DNA from: Acidimicrobiales bacterium
Lineage (GTDB): Bacteria; Actinomycetota; Acidimicrobiia; Acidimicrobiales; Poriferisodalaceae
Assembly: GCA_014239555.1 (NCBI GenBank)
Contig: JAAZYR010000003.1
Coordinates: 1-64,000 of the forward strand
DNA length: 64,000 nucleotides
Direction of reading: 5' to 3'
Shown here in pieces: positions 27,839 to 38,337 of the stretch (the first letter of the stretch is position 1; every line of letters starts with the position of its first letter). Made by a program: the position numbers and the translations under genes. Below the pieces are notes generated by a model. That model did not search any database, was not told the DNA's origin, and saw nothing but the letters and a program-made list of their open reading frames with translations.

Positions 27839-29031
27839 TACACCTCCTCCAGTTCTTCCTGATATGCGCGGTCTCCAGCTCGTAATGCCGCGACGAGAAG
27901 GGACGCTCCTATTGTTAGAGCAATGACTGCTGCTCCGTAGGTCACGACCCAGTTCCAGTCATAGGTAGCGCGCAGCTCTTTGAGGCTGATGAACATCAGC
28001 CAGAAGAGAATAAGTGGGATTAACAGCTTCCAACCCAGATGCATTAATTGGTCGTAGCGAAGTCTTGGAAGAGTCGCTCGCAGCCACACGAACACGAAGA
28101 GGAACGCGAGCACCTTGAGTAGGAACCAAATGGTGGGCCAGAACCAAGTCATTCCGAAGAAGATGGGGCCAGCAGGGCCGCCAAAGAAAAGAGTGACCAT
28201 GATTGCGGACATGGTGATGACGTTCATGAACTCGGCGAGAAAGAACAACGCGAAACGAATCGATGAATACTCGGTGTGGAATCCTCCGACGAGTTCTTGC
28301 TCGGCTTCTACCAGATCGAATGGCGGCCGATTGAGTTCCGCAGTCGCGGCGATGAAGAAAACGATAAAGGGGACGATTCCCGATGAGACGAGGAACCAGC
28401 GCGTAATTCCACCAGATTGAGCGGCAACGATGCCATGGGTCGACAAGGTCCCTGCGAGCACCACAACGACGACGGTGGCCATGCCTAGTGCTGCCTCATA
28501 AGAAATAGCTTGTGCCGAGGCGCGGACCGACCCAATGAGCGGGTACTTAGAACCAGAGGCCCATCCGGCGAGCATCACTCCGTAAACAGCTATCGATGAC
28601 ATCGCCAGCAAGAAAAGAATGCCAATCGGTGGGTCGGCTACTTGAAGATAGGTCTCTCGTCCGAAGATGGTGACGGTTCCAGAGGAGCCGTCGCCGAACG
28701 AACCACCTATGGGTACGACGGCGAACGCCAGAAAGGCTGTGACCGCTGAGATGTAAGGCGCCAGCCGAAAGACAAGCGGATCGGCGTTTTCGGGTCGAAG
28801 GTCCTCTTTGAAAAAGAATTTCACTCCGTCGGCGAAGGTTTGGAGTAGGCCCCAGGGCCCAGCCACATTCGGACCGATCCGATTTTGCATGTCCGAGATG
28901 AGTTTCCGTTCAAACCAAACCATAAACATGGTGGCGACGAGCAGGAAGGTAAATGCAACAACAACTTTGAGGGCCATGATGCCGACGTCAGTGAGGTCAA
29001 CACCGTCAAGGTAAAGGGGGTCGCCGGTCAC
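27838..29031 (-). CDS. nuoH: NADH-quinone oxidoreductase subunit H, cluster 2
   Basis: 397 residues. [41 protein letters not shown] and [20 protein letters not shown] mark NuoH, the quinone-chamber subunit. It overlaps the nuoG stop by 4 nt. The carboxy terminus carries an extra membrane helix and a charged tail. Confidence 0.95.
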   Translation of the reverse strand: MTGDPLYLDGVDLTDVGIMALKVVVAFTFLLVATMFMVWFERKLISDMQNRIGPNVAGPWGLLQTFADGVKFFFKEDLRPENADPLVFRLAPYISAVTAFLAFAVVPIGGSFGDGSSGTVTIFGRETYLQVADPPIGILFLLAMSSIAVYGVMLAGWASGSKYPLIGSVRASAQAISYEAALGMATVVVVVLAGTLSTHGIVAAQSGGITRWFLVSSGIVPFIVFFIAATAELNRPPFDLVEAEQELVGGFHTEYSSIRFALFFLAEFMNVITMSAIMVTLFFGGPAGPIFFGMTWFWPTIWFLLKVLAFLFVFVWLRATLPRLRYDQLMHLGWKLLIPLILFWLMFISLKELRATYDWNWVVTYGAAVIALTIGASLLVAALRAGDRAYQEELEEV

Positions 29032-31463
29032 AGGGTTTCAATCCGAATGTCGTTGACGAGTGCTGTGGCGTCAATAAATCGGTTGGCTCCGCCTCCGGGT
29101 TGATTGAACGGGAGTACTGCGGTACCTCGCAGGATGGTGTCGTCTGCAACGGCGAGGAGTGTTTCAGTTGTTCGGGTTGAGATAACTCGAACAGCGGTTC
29201 CGCTTGAGACTCCTAACCGTTGGAGGTCACCTGGATGCACTTTTAAGGTTGGCTCTTCGGCTAGGTCACGTAATGAGGGGCTGTGGCTGATACCAGTTCC
29301 GGCATCCCATAGTTTCCGGCCGCTGACGAGTCGCAATCCGTAGCCGTCGACAACGGGTGGTTCTTGTGGCGTAGGCAACGTCGGTTTTACCGAGCTTCCT
29401 TGGATGAGGATGCCTTCATGAGCGTCGGGTCCACAGATTCGTTCAATGGTCACGCCCGCGTGGCTTGGCGCAACTTGCTCAATTTCGCACCAAATTTCTT
29501 CTCGCGAACCAATACCTAGGTCACCGCCCAAACGCCATGCCAACTCGGCGGCAATCATCCAATCATCGCGTGTTGAGCCCGGCGGAGTGATTTTTTGGGC
29601 GAGACGACTGACCCGGCCCTCGATGTTTGTAGTGGTGCCGCCCTGCTCGCCGTATGCGGTGCTTGGCATAACTACGTCAGCATGGCTCACCGATTCAGTG
29701 ACGAAGTTGTCGATTGCTATAACCGTTTTTACGTGCCGGAAACCTTCCACGGCGAGATTGCGATCAGGGAAGTCGCGGAGAGGGTCGGCGCCAAGCAAAA
29801 TGAGGGTGTCAAGTTGGCCAACCGCTGCTGCTTGGAGCATTGCTGTCGTATCCAACCCAGCTTTTTCAGGGAGGGTTTGCCATAGATTCATCAAGGGTTC
29901 GCTTGGGTCGTCAATGGTTGTTCGTCCCGGAAGGATCCCCGGAGCGAGCCCCATGTCTAAGGCGCCGCGCACGTTCCCTCGTCGTAGCGCAGGCAAGAAT
30001 GTGGCATGGGGAAGCCGGTCGCGAATGACTGAAGCGACTTCCAAAGCGGGGGTTGCTGATTCGGCCATAGATGCGCGCCCAAGTACCGCGACTACAGACC
30101 CATCTCGAAGTTGATCGGCGAGTGGATCGTCGCTTTCCAAAAGGGCAACCAACGTCTTTGCTGCCTCGCCAGATCGACAGCGGATGGAGCGTTGTGCGTG
30201 GGGTTCAGTTCCTGTTGCGATTGACCCTATTTCTACGATTCTGGTCTGTCCTTTAGTGGCAGCTACGCGAAGGCGCAGATGCAATATCGGGAGCTCTTCT
30301 TTGAGATCGGGACCGACAATGAGAACTGTGTCCGCTTCGCAGGCGTCTGCAATAGTTGCTGTTGGAAGCCCCAATACAAGGTCAGCGGGTAGTCCGTCCC
30401 CTAGTTGCGCGTCGACGTTGTCAGTTCCAATGATGGAGCGGGCCAGTTTTGCCCATGCGTAGGCGTCTTCATTGGTCAGTCTCGATCCACCGATTATTCC
30501 GACGCGTTGTGGACCTGCCTGCTCTATGGCTTCGGCCGCCCGAGCCAGAGCCGAACCCCAATCAGTGCCGAGCAATTGATTTTCGTCATGATTATCTCGA
30601 ATGAGTGGGGTTACTAGTCGATCACCGCTGTTAACAGCCTCGTAGTCGAACCGTCCTTTGTCACACAGCCATCCATGGTTCACGGACTCAACGTCGACTC
30701 CTAGATACCGCACGAGTTGATTGCGCGAAGATTCCACGCCGACGCGACAGCCCACAGCGCAAGTCGTGCATGTTGATTCCACTTGTTCGAGATCCCAAGG
30801 CCGCGCCTTGAATCGGTATGGCGCGGCGGTAAGTGCTCCCACTGGGCAAATTTGAACGGTGTTGCCTGAAAAATAGGAACTGAAAGGTTCGTCGGGAAAA
30901 GTCAATATCTGCGTGGAGTTGCCACGTTCTGTGAATTGTATTAGTGGGTCTCCCGCAATCTCGTCGGCAAATCTGGTGCAGCGATCGCACAGGATGCAAC
31001 GTTCTCTATCGAGATGAACTAGATCTGAGACCGGAATTGGTTTTTCGTAATGCCGTTTCTCTTCGACAAATCGTGATTCGCCGGGGCCATAGGCCATGGT
31101 CTGATCTTGGAGGGGGCATTCGCCACCCTTATCGCACACCGGGCAGTCGAGCGGGTGATTCACAAGCAGGAATTCAAGGATGCCTTCCTGAGCTCGTTTA
31201 GTGTCCTCCGACTGAGTATCTACAACCATTCCTTCCGCAACAGGGACCATGCAAGATGGCTGCAGCATCGGCCCACGTCCTGTATCAACGTCGACAAGGC
31301 ACATCCTGCACATGCCCACGGATGACATACGTTCGTGGTAGCAAAATCGAGGGATATGAACCCCTGCTCGGTCTGCCGCGGCGATAAGCATTTCACCAGG
31401 GCGCGCCTCGAATTCGGTGCCATTTATGGTGACGGTGACTTCGTTTGGTGGCACATCAGACAT
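29028..31463 (-). CDS. nuoG: NADH-quinone oxidoreductase subunit G, cluster 2
   Basis: 811 residues. Amino-terminal 2Fe-2S domain (FCYHERMSSVGMCRMCLVDV), then CPVCDKGGECPLQDQ, the [4Fe-4S] set CILCDRCTRF, a molybdopterin-type CTTCAVGCRVGVE motif, and a long molybdopterin-oxidoreductase-like body. The ATG at 31463 has GAGGTGG 6 nt upstream and overlaps the nuoF stop by 8 nt; a start 5 codons earlier is less likely. Present only in this cluster. Confidence 0.95.
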   Translation of the reverse strand: MSDVPPNEVTVTINGTEFEARPGEMLIAAADRAGVHIPRFCYHERMSSVGMCRMCLVDVDTGRGPMLQPSCMVPVAEGMVVDTQSEDTKRAQEGILEFLLVNHPLDCPVCDKGGECPLQDQTMAYGPGESRFVEEKRHYEKPIPVSDLVHLDRERCILCDRCTRFADEIAGDPLIQFTERGNSTQILTFPDEPFSSYFSGNTVQICPVGALTAAPYRFKARPWDLEQVESTCTTCAVGCRVGVESSRNQLVRYLGVDVESVNHGWLCDKGRFDYEAVNSGDRLVTPLIRDNHDENQLLGTDWGSALARAAEAIEQAGPQRVGIIGGSRLTNEDAYAWAKLARSIIGTDNVDAQLGDGLPADLVLGLPTATIADACEADTVLIVGPDLKEELPILHLRLRVAATKGQTRIVEIGSIATGTEPHAQRSIRCRSGEAAKTLVALLESDDPLADQLRDGSVVAVLGRASMAESATPALEVASVIRDRLPHATFLPALRRGNVRGALDMGLAPGILPGRTTIDDPSEPLMNLWQTLPEKAGLDTTAMLQAAAVGQLDTLILLGADPLRDFPDRNLAVEGFRHVKTVIAIDNFVTESVSHADVVMPSTAYGEQGGTTTNIEGRVSRLAQKITPPGSTRDDWMIAAELAWRLGGDLGIGSREEIWCEIEQVAPSHAGVTIERICGPDAHEGILIQGSSVKPTLPTPQEPPVVDGYGLRLVSGRKLWDAGTGISHSPSLRDLAEEPTLKVHPGDLQRLGVSSGTAVRVISTRTTETLLAVADDTILRGTAVLPFNQPGGGANRFIDATALVNDIRIETL

Positions 31464-32868
31464 CAACGGCCACCTCAATCATGGTTCGATTGTTATTACC
31501 CGCTACTTTTTCCTCAAACTCTTCTCTGAACAGCGTGAGCGCGGAATGAATCGGGGCGAAAGCCGAGGGCCCAACGAAACAAATTGTTGTCATGCGATAT
31601 GGGAAGGGAACTGCTTCGATTCCTCTAGATGGAACCGCGGCGTGGGGAAAGTCACCGGGGCAGATTGTTTCACCGACCTCGAGAAGTAAATCGAGATCAC
31701 GAGGGGTTCCGCGACCATCGACTATGCGTCGAAGTATCTGTTCGAGCCAGGTACCACCTTCACGACAAGGAACACACTTGCCACATGACTCATGCGCATA
31801 GAACTTGGTGAGGGTGAGAGCGGCTGCAGCAACGTCGGTGGTTTCATCCATCACGATGACCGCACCTGATCCAAGCATTGATCCCTCAGGTCCTATTTGG
31901 CTTCCCTCAAAAGGTAAGTCCAGCTGGGCGGGGGTAAACCACGGCGCGGAACCTCCGCCCGGTACGAAAGCTTTAAGTTGATTCCCGTCGCGAATTCCAC
32001 CGCACATTTCTTCGCTGTACAAAAGATCGCGAAAAGTAGTGGTCCCATTAACAATTTCGTATACGCCGGGTCGTTGTACGTGACCGCTGACGGCAACCAT
32101 TCGGGTTCCTGGCGAGCTTTCTGTACCGATAGCTGTGAAAGCGTCAGCACCGTGATCGAGAATCCACGGGAGATTCGCCAACGTTTCAACGTTATTCACG
32201 ATTGTCGGTTGACCGTACAGGCCAACCGATGCAGGGAAGTACGGCGGTTTTAGTCGGGGCATTCCCCGGTTTCCTTCGAGGCTTTCGATAAGCGCCGTTT
32301 CCTCACCCACTACGTAAGCGCCAGCACCCCAATGCAAAATTATGTCGACTGAGAATTCTGTGTCGAGAATGTTCTTGCCAATGTAACCAGCGGAGTAGGC
32401 ATCATTGAGCGCTCTTGCCACCCGTTCTTGAGCGACGACCATTTCCCCGCGGATATACAAGAAGCATTGGCTGAGACCCACTGCGTAACAGGCGATGAGG
32501 CAACCTTCGATAAGTTGATGTGGGTCGAGTTCCATTAGGAGTCTGTCTTTATAGGTTCCCGGTTCTGATTCGTCTCCGTTTACGACGAGGTAGCGAGGCC
32601 AGACTCCGGGGGGGCAAAATCCCCACTTCACTCCAGCAGGAAAGCCGGCGCCTCCGCGCCCAAGCAAAGTTGCGTCTCGAACCTCGCTATGGACCTCTTC
32701 GGGTGTCCGTTGGAGTGCCTTACGAAGACCTTGATACCCACCTGTGGCCTCGTATCTCTCCAAGGTGTATGAGTCTTCGTAGTCAAATCGGGCAGTAACG
32801 ATCCGTGGGGTGTCATTAGCGATAAATCCAGGGGCGTGGGGAATAGGGGTTCCACTAATACCGGTCAT
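31456..32868 (-). CDS. nuoF: NADH-quinone oxidoreductase subunit F, cluster 2
   Basis: 470 residues, the FMN- and NADH-binding subunit. GRGGAGFPAGVKWGF and VVNGDESEPGTYKDR form the nucleotide and flavin sites, and ESCGKCVPCREGG with ETICPGD the N3 [4Fe-4S] cluster. Its presence makes cluster 2 a true NADH dehydrogenase. Confidence 0.96.
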   Translation of the reverse strand: MTGISGTPIPHAPGFIANDTPRIVTARFDYEDSYTLERYEATGGYQGLRKALQRTPEEVHSEVRDATLLGRGGAGFPAGVKWGFCPPGVWPRYLVVNGDESEPGTYKDRLLMELDPHQLIEGCLIACYAVGLSQCFLYIRGEMVVAQERVARALNDAYSAGYIGKNILDTEFSVDIILHWGAGAYVVGEETALIESLEGNRGMPRLKPPYFPASVGLYGQPTIVNNVETLANLPWILDHGADAFTAIGTESSPGTRMVAVSGHVQRPGVYEIVNGTTTFRDLLYSEEMCGGIRDGNQLKAFVPGGGSAPWFTPAQLDLPFEGSQIGPEGSMLGSGAVIVMDETTDVAAAALTLTKFYAHESCGKCVPCREGGTWLEQILRRIVDGRGTPRDLDLLLEVGETICPGDFPHAAVPSRGIEAVPFPYRMTTICFVGPSAFAPIHSALTLFREEFEEKVAGNNNRTMIEVAVDV

Positions 32869-33476
32869 TGGTCAGATCCCTGGTCGTGCATCCAAGCTGG
32901 GGCCGATGTGACATTTTCTGGGGCAACCGTTCCTACAAAGCGATCTTCGGGTATGTGTTGTCGGACTTGGGATAGCACGCCGTGATCGGGCACGTCGTGG
33001 TCCGTTGAGGAAAGCTCATCAACGATCGAATCGAATTGGTCTGGAGTAACTCGGTATCGGTGCCGGTAGTTGACCTGCAGACACGGTGCCTCCGTGCACG
33101 CGGCCTGGCACTCTGCCCCTTCGATCGTGAACATCCCGTCGGCTGTCGTACCACCAGCTTTCACACCCAAACGTCGTTCGGCATGTTCTAGTAGTTCTTC
33201 CGCCCCCATAAGGGCACACGACATCGTGGTGCAGACGTTGATGACGTATTTCCCTACGCGACGTCGTTTGAACATTTCATAGAACGAGCACGTGCCCAGT
33301 ACTTCTGCGCTGGTCGTACCCACTAGTTCTGCTATCTCGACCATTGCATCGTCAGAAATCCAGCCGTCTTGCTCCTGAGCTAGGTGCAACAAAGGGATCA
33401 TGGCTGACCGTGGTTTGGGATAGCGCTTGATGATTATTTCAGCAAGTTCCAAGTTTTCTTCGCTAAAAAATTTCAT
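32865..33476 (-). CDS. nuoE: NADH-quinone oxidoreductase subunit E, cluster 2
   Basis: 203 residues, thioredoxin-like 2Fe-2S subunit. The four ligands are in VCTTMSC and ECQAAC. The start of the protein (IIKRYPKPRSAMIPLLHLAQEQDGW is the family pattern) is normal. It overlaps nuoF and nuoD by 4 nt each. Confidence 0.95.
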   Translation of the reverse strand: MKFFSEENLELAEIIIKRYPKPRSAMIPLLHLAQEQDGWISDDAMVEIAELVGTTSAEVLGTCSFYEMFKRRRVGKYVINVCTTMSCALMGAEELLEHAERRLGVKAGGTTADGMFTIEGAECQAACTEAPCLQVNYRHRYRVTPDQFDSIVDELSSTDHDVPDHGVLSQVRQHIPEDRFVGTVAPENVTSAPAWMHDQGSDQ

Positions 33477-34729
33477 CGGTCAACCTCCCCCATGATCGGG
33501 TCGATCGATGAGATAACAGCGATGGCATCGGCGAGGAGGCCACCGTGCATCATGTGTGGAAGGGTTTGCAGATTCGCAAAAGAGGGCGCTCGGATGTGCA
33601 TTCGCTGCGGTGTGGGTCCCCCATCGGAAACCAAATAGCACCCAAGTTCACCTCGGGGTGATTCCACTGCCGTGTACACCTCACCCGGCGGTACCTTGAA
33701 GCCTTCGGTAAAGATCTTGAAATGGTGGATGAGTGCTTCCATTGACTCGTTGATACGTGCTCGCGGTGGCGGAGTGACTTTACGATCCTCAACGCGATAT
33801 GGGCCCTCAGGCATCAGTTCTAAACACTGTTCGACGATTCGCATTGATTCCCGTATTTCATTGAGTCGTATCGCGTAGCGGTCGAAAGTATCGCCGTACG
33901 TCCCCACCACGATGTCGAACTCAACTTGGTCATATGCCAGATAAGGCATCGCTCGTCGGAGATCCCAGGCAAAGCCGGTGGAACGTAGCACTGGTCCAGT
34001 CGCACCGAGAGCCAGGGCTTCGTCTGTGGTGATGATGCCGATCCCTTGTGTGCGTTCACGCCAGATCGGTTGACCGGTCATGAGCACATCGAACTGTTCG
34101 AGGCGTTCGGGGAGGATTTCCAGTATGCGTTCGACGTCTTGTCGCCACCCGTCGGGAAGGTCTACTGCGACTCCTCCGGGTCGGATGTAGTTGTGGTTCA
34201 TACGAAGGCCTGTCACCTTCTCGAAAAAACGAAGTATTTCTTCTCGTTCACGCCAGCCGTAGATCATCATTCCGACGGCACCTAAGTCCATGCCATTCGT
34301 CGCCAAGAAAAGAAGATGCGACGACATGCGGTTTAGCTCGCACATGAGCATGCGGATCCATGTGGCCCGGTCAGGAAGTTCGATTTCGAGCAGGGCTTCT
34401 ACAGCTAAAGAAAAAGTTAATTCGGTGAACAGCGGAGACGCGTAGTCCATTCGCGTGACGTTGGTCGGCCCCTGCAAGAACGTGAGGTCTTCCGCAGTCT
34501 TTTCCATCCCGGTGTGCAAGTAACCGATGATTGGCTTCGAACGCAGAACCGTCTCCCCTTGCAACTCCAGGGTCACTCGCAAAACTCCGTGGGTTGATGG
34601 GTGCTGAGGGCCCATGTTGATAATCATTCGTTCGTCGTCGGGGTCGACAACAGACGCTCGTTCTTCTGCTTCGCTCTCAGACATTCTGAGAACAGCATCA
34701 CGATTTCGGAGGTGGTCCAGCTTGGTCAT
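33473..34729 (-). CDS. nuoD: NADH-quinone oxidoreductase subunit D, cluster 2
   Basis: 418 residues. NMGPQHPSTHGVLRV and GYLHTGMEKTAE are standard. The quinone-site tyrosine is kept in VTRMDYASPLFTE, in contrast to cluster 1. Overlaps nuoC and nuoE by 4 nt. Confidence 0.95.
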   Translation of the reverse strand: MTKLDHLRNRDAVLRMSESEAEERASVVDPDDERMIINMGPQHPSTHGVLRVTLELQGETVLRSKPIIGYLHTGMEKTAEDLTFLQGPTNVTRMDYASPLFTELTFSLAVEALLEIELPDRATWIRMLMCELNRMSSHLLFLATNGMDLGAVGMMIYGWREREEILRFFEKVTGLRMNHNYIRPGGVAVDLPDGWRQDVERILEILPERLEQFDVLMTGQPIWRERTQGIGIITTDEALALGATGPVLRSTGFAWDLRRAMPYLAYDQVEFDIVVGTYGDTFDRYAIRLNEIRESMRIVEQCLELMPEGPYRVEDRKVTPPPRARINESMEALIHHFKIFTEGFKVPPGEVYTAVESPRGELGCYLVSDGGPTPQRMHIRAPSFANLQTLPHMMHGGLLADAIAVISSIDPIMGEVDR

Positions 34730-35241
34730 CGACCCTCAACTGTCTTGAATTGGACCGGGATTCTGCCCATCGCGTAATCTTTCCGCAGCGGGTGGCCTTC
34801 CCATCCATCTGGAAGCAAAATCGGAGTTGGGTCGGGGTGGCCTTGGAAGCAGACACCGAACATGTCGTTTGTTTCTCGTTCCATCGCTTCGGCACCGGGG
34901 TGAACGTCGCTGATCGTCGTGACCACCGGGTCCGACTCTGGTACCTGCACTCTGATCCGAAGCCGTCGTGGTGTGTGGACGTCTAAAAGGTTGACAATCA
35001 ACTCGAAGCGTTCGGGCTCAATTGTCATCGGCAACACCCGAGTCGCGTTTCCCAAGTGATCCGCACCGCACAGATCTACACAAACGTCGTAGCCCTCTCC
35101 GACCAAAAGTTGGATTAGGTCGTGGTAGCTATCCCTAGAGGGGTGAAGGACTGTTTGCCCTTTGCTCTCTGTAACGGCGACGTCGTAGAGTTTTTTTACA
35201 GTTTCCGTCGTGTCATCGACTGGGGGCGGCGACTCACTCAT
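34726..35241 (-). CDS. nuoC: NADH-quinone oxidoreductase subunit C, cluster 2
   Basis: 171 residues. Signature [29 protein letters not shown] and [11 protein letters not shown] are present. Shorter than the cluster 1 copy, without its acidic insert. Overlaps nuoB by 8 nt. Confidence 0.94.
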   Translation of the reverse strand: MSESPPPVDDTTETVKKLYDVAVTESKGQTVLHPSRDSYHDLIQLLVGEGYDVCVDLCGADHLGNATRVLPMTIEPERFELIVNLLDVHTPRRLRIRVQVPESDPVVTTISDVHPGAEAMERETNDMFGVCFQGHPDPTPILLPDGWEGHPLRKDYAMGRIPVQFKTVEGR

Positions 35242-35854
35242 AAAGACTTCCAGTCCGAATGATGACCGGTTCGGGTTGGGCGTCGGGTGCGTGTTCAGGT
35301 CCGAGCGCTATCTCCGCTCCTCTGCCAGTTGCGTCTCGCCGTTGGGTGAGCTCACCGGTGCGAATTTTTTCATGTAGAGCGAGAATTGCGTGGAGCAGCG
35401 TTTCTGGACCCGGAGGGCAGCCCGGTGCATATATATCGACTGGGACAACTTGGTCGACACCTTGGACAATTGCGTAATTGTTAAACATGCCTCCGCTTGA
35501 CGCGCATACGCCCATGCTGATCACCCACTTGGGTTCCATCATTTGGTCGTATATTTGACGCAGTACTGGGGCCATTTTTTGGCTTACTCGACCCGCGACG
35601 ATCATCAAATCAGCTTGCCGTGGTGATGCGCGGAAAGTTTCCATTCCGTAACGTGCCATGTCGTAATGGGCGGTTGCGGTAGCCATCATCTCGATCGCAC
35701 AGCATGCGAGACCGAACGTGGCGGGCATCAAACTTCGGCGACGTGCCCATTTCACCAGTTCTTCAATGGGAGCGGTGATGATGTTGTGTCCAAGCCCGGC
35801 GAGTCCGTCATCGCCAATACCGAGCTTATGTTTGATCTCGGACAGGTCAGCCAT
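35234..35854 (-). CDS. nuoB: NADH-quinone oxidoreductase subunit B, cluster 2
   Basis: 206 residues. N2 cluster ligands: [18 protein letters not shown] and [10 protein letters not shown]. The amino terminus and the carboxy tail are longer than in the cluster 1 copy. One-base overlap with nuoA. Confidence 0.95.
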   Translation of the reverse strand: MADLSEIKHKLGIGDDGLAGLGHNIITAPIEELVKWARRRSLMPATFGLACCAIEMMATATAHYDMARYGMETFRASPRQADLMIVAGRVSQKMAPVLRQIYDQMMEPKWVISMGVCASSGGMFNNYAIVQGVDQVVPVDIYAPGCPPGPETLLHAILALHEKIRTGELTQRRDATGRGAEIALGPEHAPDAQPEPVIIRTGSLYE

Positions 35855-36330
35855 TACGCCTCCTCTGGATCGTTCGCGCCAACGTCGAGATCAAGTCGCC
35901 CCTCAAGGCCAACTTTGCGAATCGTCGAGTTAGTAGTCCGTTCGGGGCTAGTCGCTGGTGTTAGCAGTCGACGTCCCGGACCCCAGTTGAGGCCACCCTT
36001 TGCAAGTTCGTAGACAAAAGAGAGGAAAAAAATGCCGGCAAAGATCGTCATTGCTACAAGACCAAAGAGTCCTAGTTCGTCGTTCGCCACTGCCCACGGG
36101 TAGAGAAAAATGATCTCGATATCGAACATGATGAAAAGCATCGCTACTAGGTAAAACTTGACTGGGAACCGCTCGGGTATAGCTACTTGGTCCGTAATCC
36201 CGCATTCGTAGGGGGATCTTTTCGCGAGCGTAGGGCGTTCAGGGGCCAGTAGCCGAGAAGCGACGATGCTCAATAGAACGAACAGGACCCCAAGTATCCC
36301 AAGGGTCAGAACAGGGAGATACTGCTCCAT
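35854..36330 (-). CDS. nuoA: NADH-quinone oxidoreductase subunit A, cluster 2
   Basis: 158 residues. The block [22 protein letters not shown] keeps the loop cysteine, and [15 protein letters not shown] follows. A hydrophilic tail of about 45 residues is extra. A GGGGAG Shine-Dalgarno sequence stands 7 nt before the ATG. Only 24 nt separate it from the last gene of the bc operon, so read-through is likely. Confidence 0.94.
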   Translation of the reverse strand: MEQYLPVLTLGILGVLFVLLSIVASRLLAPERPTLAKRSPYECGITDQVAIPERFPVKFYLVAMLFIMFDIEIIFLYPWAVANDELGLFGLVAMTIFAGIFFLSFVYELAKGGLNWGPGRRLLTPATSPERTTNSTIRKVGLEGRLDLDVGANDPEEA

Positions 36331-36354
36331 CTCAATTCTCCCCTTCCCTTTGAT

Positions 36355-37173
36355 TCAGCTTCCTGCCGCTTCCCGTATGGCCCATACAGCTTGATCCCGC
36401 CGGTGCAGGTGGTAGCACCCTAAACCAAACACCAAGCCCGAGAAGATCGCTACGAGCGCGGGGCGAAGCCGTAAATTTCCTTGGTCACGAACCATAACGA
36501 CGGTGTAGATAGGCGCTGCTTCGTCAAGTTCGGCAATCGGTAAGGCAACTTTGCCGTCGTCTCCCAGTTTGTTGGGGTCAACGTCTAGTGAGGGCTTGTA
36601 GGGCTGCAGTTGAACTGCGGCATAATGGGGGCGCCCTCGGCTGGGAATAAAGTATTGAGTTATCGTATTGTCGGGAATGCCAAGGGGGCGATAGCGTTCG
36701 CCGCCTACGCGCATCACTCGGTGCACTTGGTAGTCGGTCGCTGCACTGAAAAGGCATGTATTAACGGCTTCTAAACGGCGAGGATCCAGGTCGTTACAGA
36801 CAACCGCGGCGTCAGCCGTTGCTTGGGCATCAGCTTCAATAACGACCTTCCAGCCTGCTTCGGGAGAGGCCGTAATGTCGTTGCCTAATTCTTGGACCAA
36901 ATCGATCGGCACAGCGTCGGGGTTTGTGCTGACGTGGGTGACCTCCCAGGCAGGGCCGTGACCCACCCATCCGATCCCGAAGAACCACCAGACAATTCCC
37001 ATTATCAAGGTCCAGCCCCAAAATCCTGTCCATGCGACTAAGAACCCAAGTCTGACCCCGAGGTTGGTTGCTAACAACAGATACACCGAGCCGCAAAGGA
37101 CTAGCACGGAGAGGAGAACTGCTAAGTAGCCAGTGAGGATCGGGTCCCAGCCGACTAGGGCCATAAGACTCAT
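36355..37173 (-). CDS. Unknown membrane protein at the end of the bc complex operon
   Basis: 272 residues; I do not recognise a family. Two membrane segments lie near residues 12-35 and 40-70 and a third near 237-255, with about 165 residues between them that should be extracytoplasmic. That part has two cysteines (VVCNDLD, NTCLFSA), possibly a disulfide, and a stretch VQLQPYKPSLDVDPNKLGDDG that resembles the periplasmic segment of some cytochrome oxidase accessory proteins only in composition. It overlaps the diheme cytochrome gene by 4 nt, so it is made with the bc complex. It may be an extra subunit or assembly factor. Confidence 0.75.
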   Translation of the reverse strand: MSLMALVGWDPILTGYLAVLLSVLVLCGSVYLLLATNLGVRLGFLVAWTGFWGWTLIMGIVWWFFGIGWVGHGPAWEVTHVSTNPDAVPIDLVQELGNDITASPEAGWKVVIEADAQATADAAVVCNDLDPRRLEAVNTCLFSAATDYQVHRVMRVGGERYRPLGIPDNTITQYFIPSRGRPHYAAVQLQPYKPSLDVDPNKLGDDGKVALPIAELDEAAPIYTVVMVRDQGNLRLRPALVAIFSGLVFGLGCYHLHRRDQAVWAIREAAGS

Positions 37174-38282
37174 TTGTCGTCCTTCGTTCTATGCAGTTCG
37201 GTGAACTGAACGGTGGATTGCTCGGCAGGATCAAGGCTGCGTTCGTATTCTGAGATCGCGCGGATTTCTTCTTCCGAAAGCACTCGCCCAAAGCCCGGCA
37301 TTCCGTAGTTCCCTAACCTGGCGAAGTCACCGTACGCAACGTTGTCAGCAGCGCCGGTGGTAATGAATGAAATTTGATCTTCGATGTCGGGGAATAGCCG
37401 CTCGAGGCTCACCACGTTCAATGCAGGCCCGTAGCGGCCCGATCCGGCTGGACCCGGTACCACGTCAACTTCACCACCATTGTTAGGCAACTGAGCGGCT
37501 CCACGTGCTGGCCAGCGTGGGGTGTGACACCGAGCACAATGAAGTTCGAAAAGTACTTGACCCTCCGTTTTTTCGGGGTGGGCGGTCATCGCTATTTCTT
37601 TGGCCGAAAGAGCTCTGTCGCGCGCTGCTTCATCGGAGATCCGTTCTCGCCAGAGCCAAGCGATGATGTTGTCAACTTCTTGGGCCGTTAATGGTCCGCC
37701 GCCGGGTAGGCCCCATGCGGGCATGACCCCGCGCCCATAATTCAGGATTTGTCGTACTTCATCAACCTCATCGAGGTTTTCGGCGTCGGTGTCAAAGCGG
37801 GCGAAAACTGTGTCTAAGGCGGGCGCGCGCCACGTTGTCTTGACGATGTATGTGTCTTCATCGCTGAACTGGTTCCCTATATCAAGAACTACTGGGGCGT
37901 AATTGGCCCCACCTAAATCAGCTCCGTGGCAAACCACACATTCCAATTCTTCTGCAAGCCGTTCGCCGGCCGCTGCTGCTCGTTCGCCGAACCCTTGCTC
38001 GGCCCCGGAGCGCCTTCCACCTTCGCGCAACCAATAGATCGGTAGCGCCAATGCAATGATTAAAAGCATCAGAACGCCGAAAGCTTGGACTCGTTCTAAA
38101 CGAGATCCTTCGAGAACTTCATCATCTGGTAGAGACCCGCGATTGGCGGCGAGTTCAATTTCGCTACCAACCTCAGATTTGCTTCGACGAATGTTAACGA
38201 AGACATAGATCGCCCAGCCAACAACCACGATGGACAACAGAACCATGGCGATCGAACGCTCGGTGGTCGCAGCATAAATCAC
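37170..38282 (-). CDS. Diheme membrane-anchored cytochrome c of the bc complex
   Basis: 370 residues. A membrane anchor near residues 13-30 and another near 68-85 are followed by two cytochrome c domains with heme motifs CVVCH and CARCH. Methionine ligands are plausible in YGRGVMPAWG and YGMPGFG. The layout matches QcrC-type diheme cytochromes that replace cytochrome c1 in actinobacterial bc complexes. It follows the Rieske gene and overlaps the unknown membrane gene. GTG start. Confidence 0.88.
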   Translation of the reverse strand: MIYAATTERSIAMVLLSIVVVGWAIYVFVNIRRSKSEVGSEIELAANRGSLPDDEVLEGSRLERVQAFGVLMLLIIALALPIYWLREGGRRSGAEQGFGERAAAAGERLAEELECVVCHGADLGGANYAPVVLDIGNQFSDEDTYIVKTTWRAPALDTVFARFDTDAENLDEVDEVRQILNYGRGVMPAWGLPGGGPLTAQEVDNIIAWLWRERISDEAARDRALSAKEIAMTAHPEKTEGQVLFELHCARCHTPRWPARGAAQLPNNGGEVDVVPGPAGSGRYGPALNVVSLERLFPDIEDQISFITTGAADNVAYGDFARLGNYGMPGFGRVLSEEEIRAISEYERSLDPAEQSTVQFTELHRTKDDK

Positions 38283-38337
38283 GGATTATTTACTCCTGCC
38301 ACGGTCAGCGCGGATTGGGAAATAAGGAAAGTATTCA

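Noticed and set aside
10808-36330. Duplication of one nuo operon as an assembly artefact
   Set aside because: The two sets differ in gene content, protein length and key residues, so they are true paralogues.
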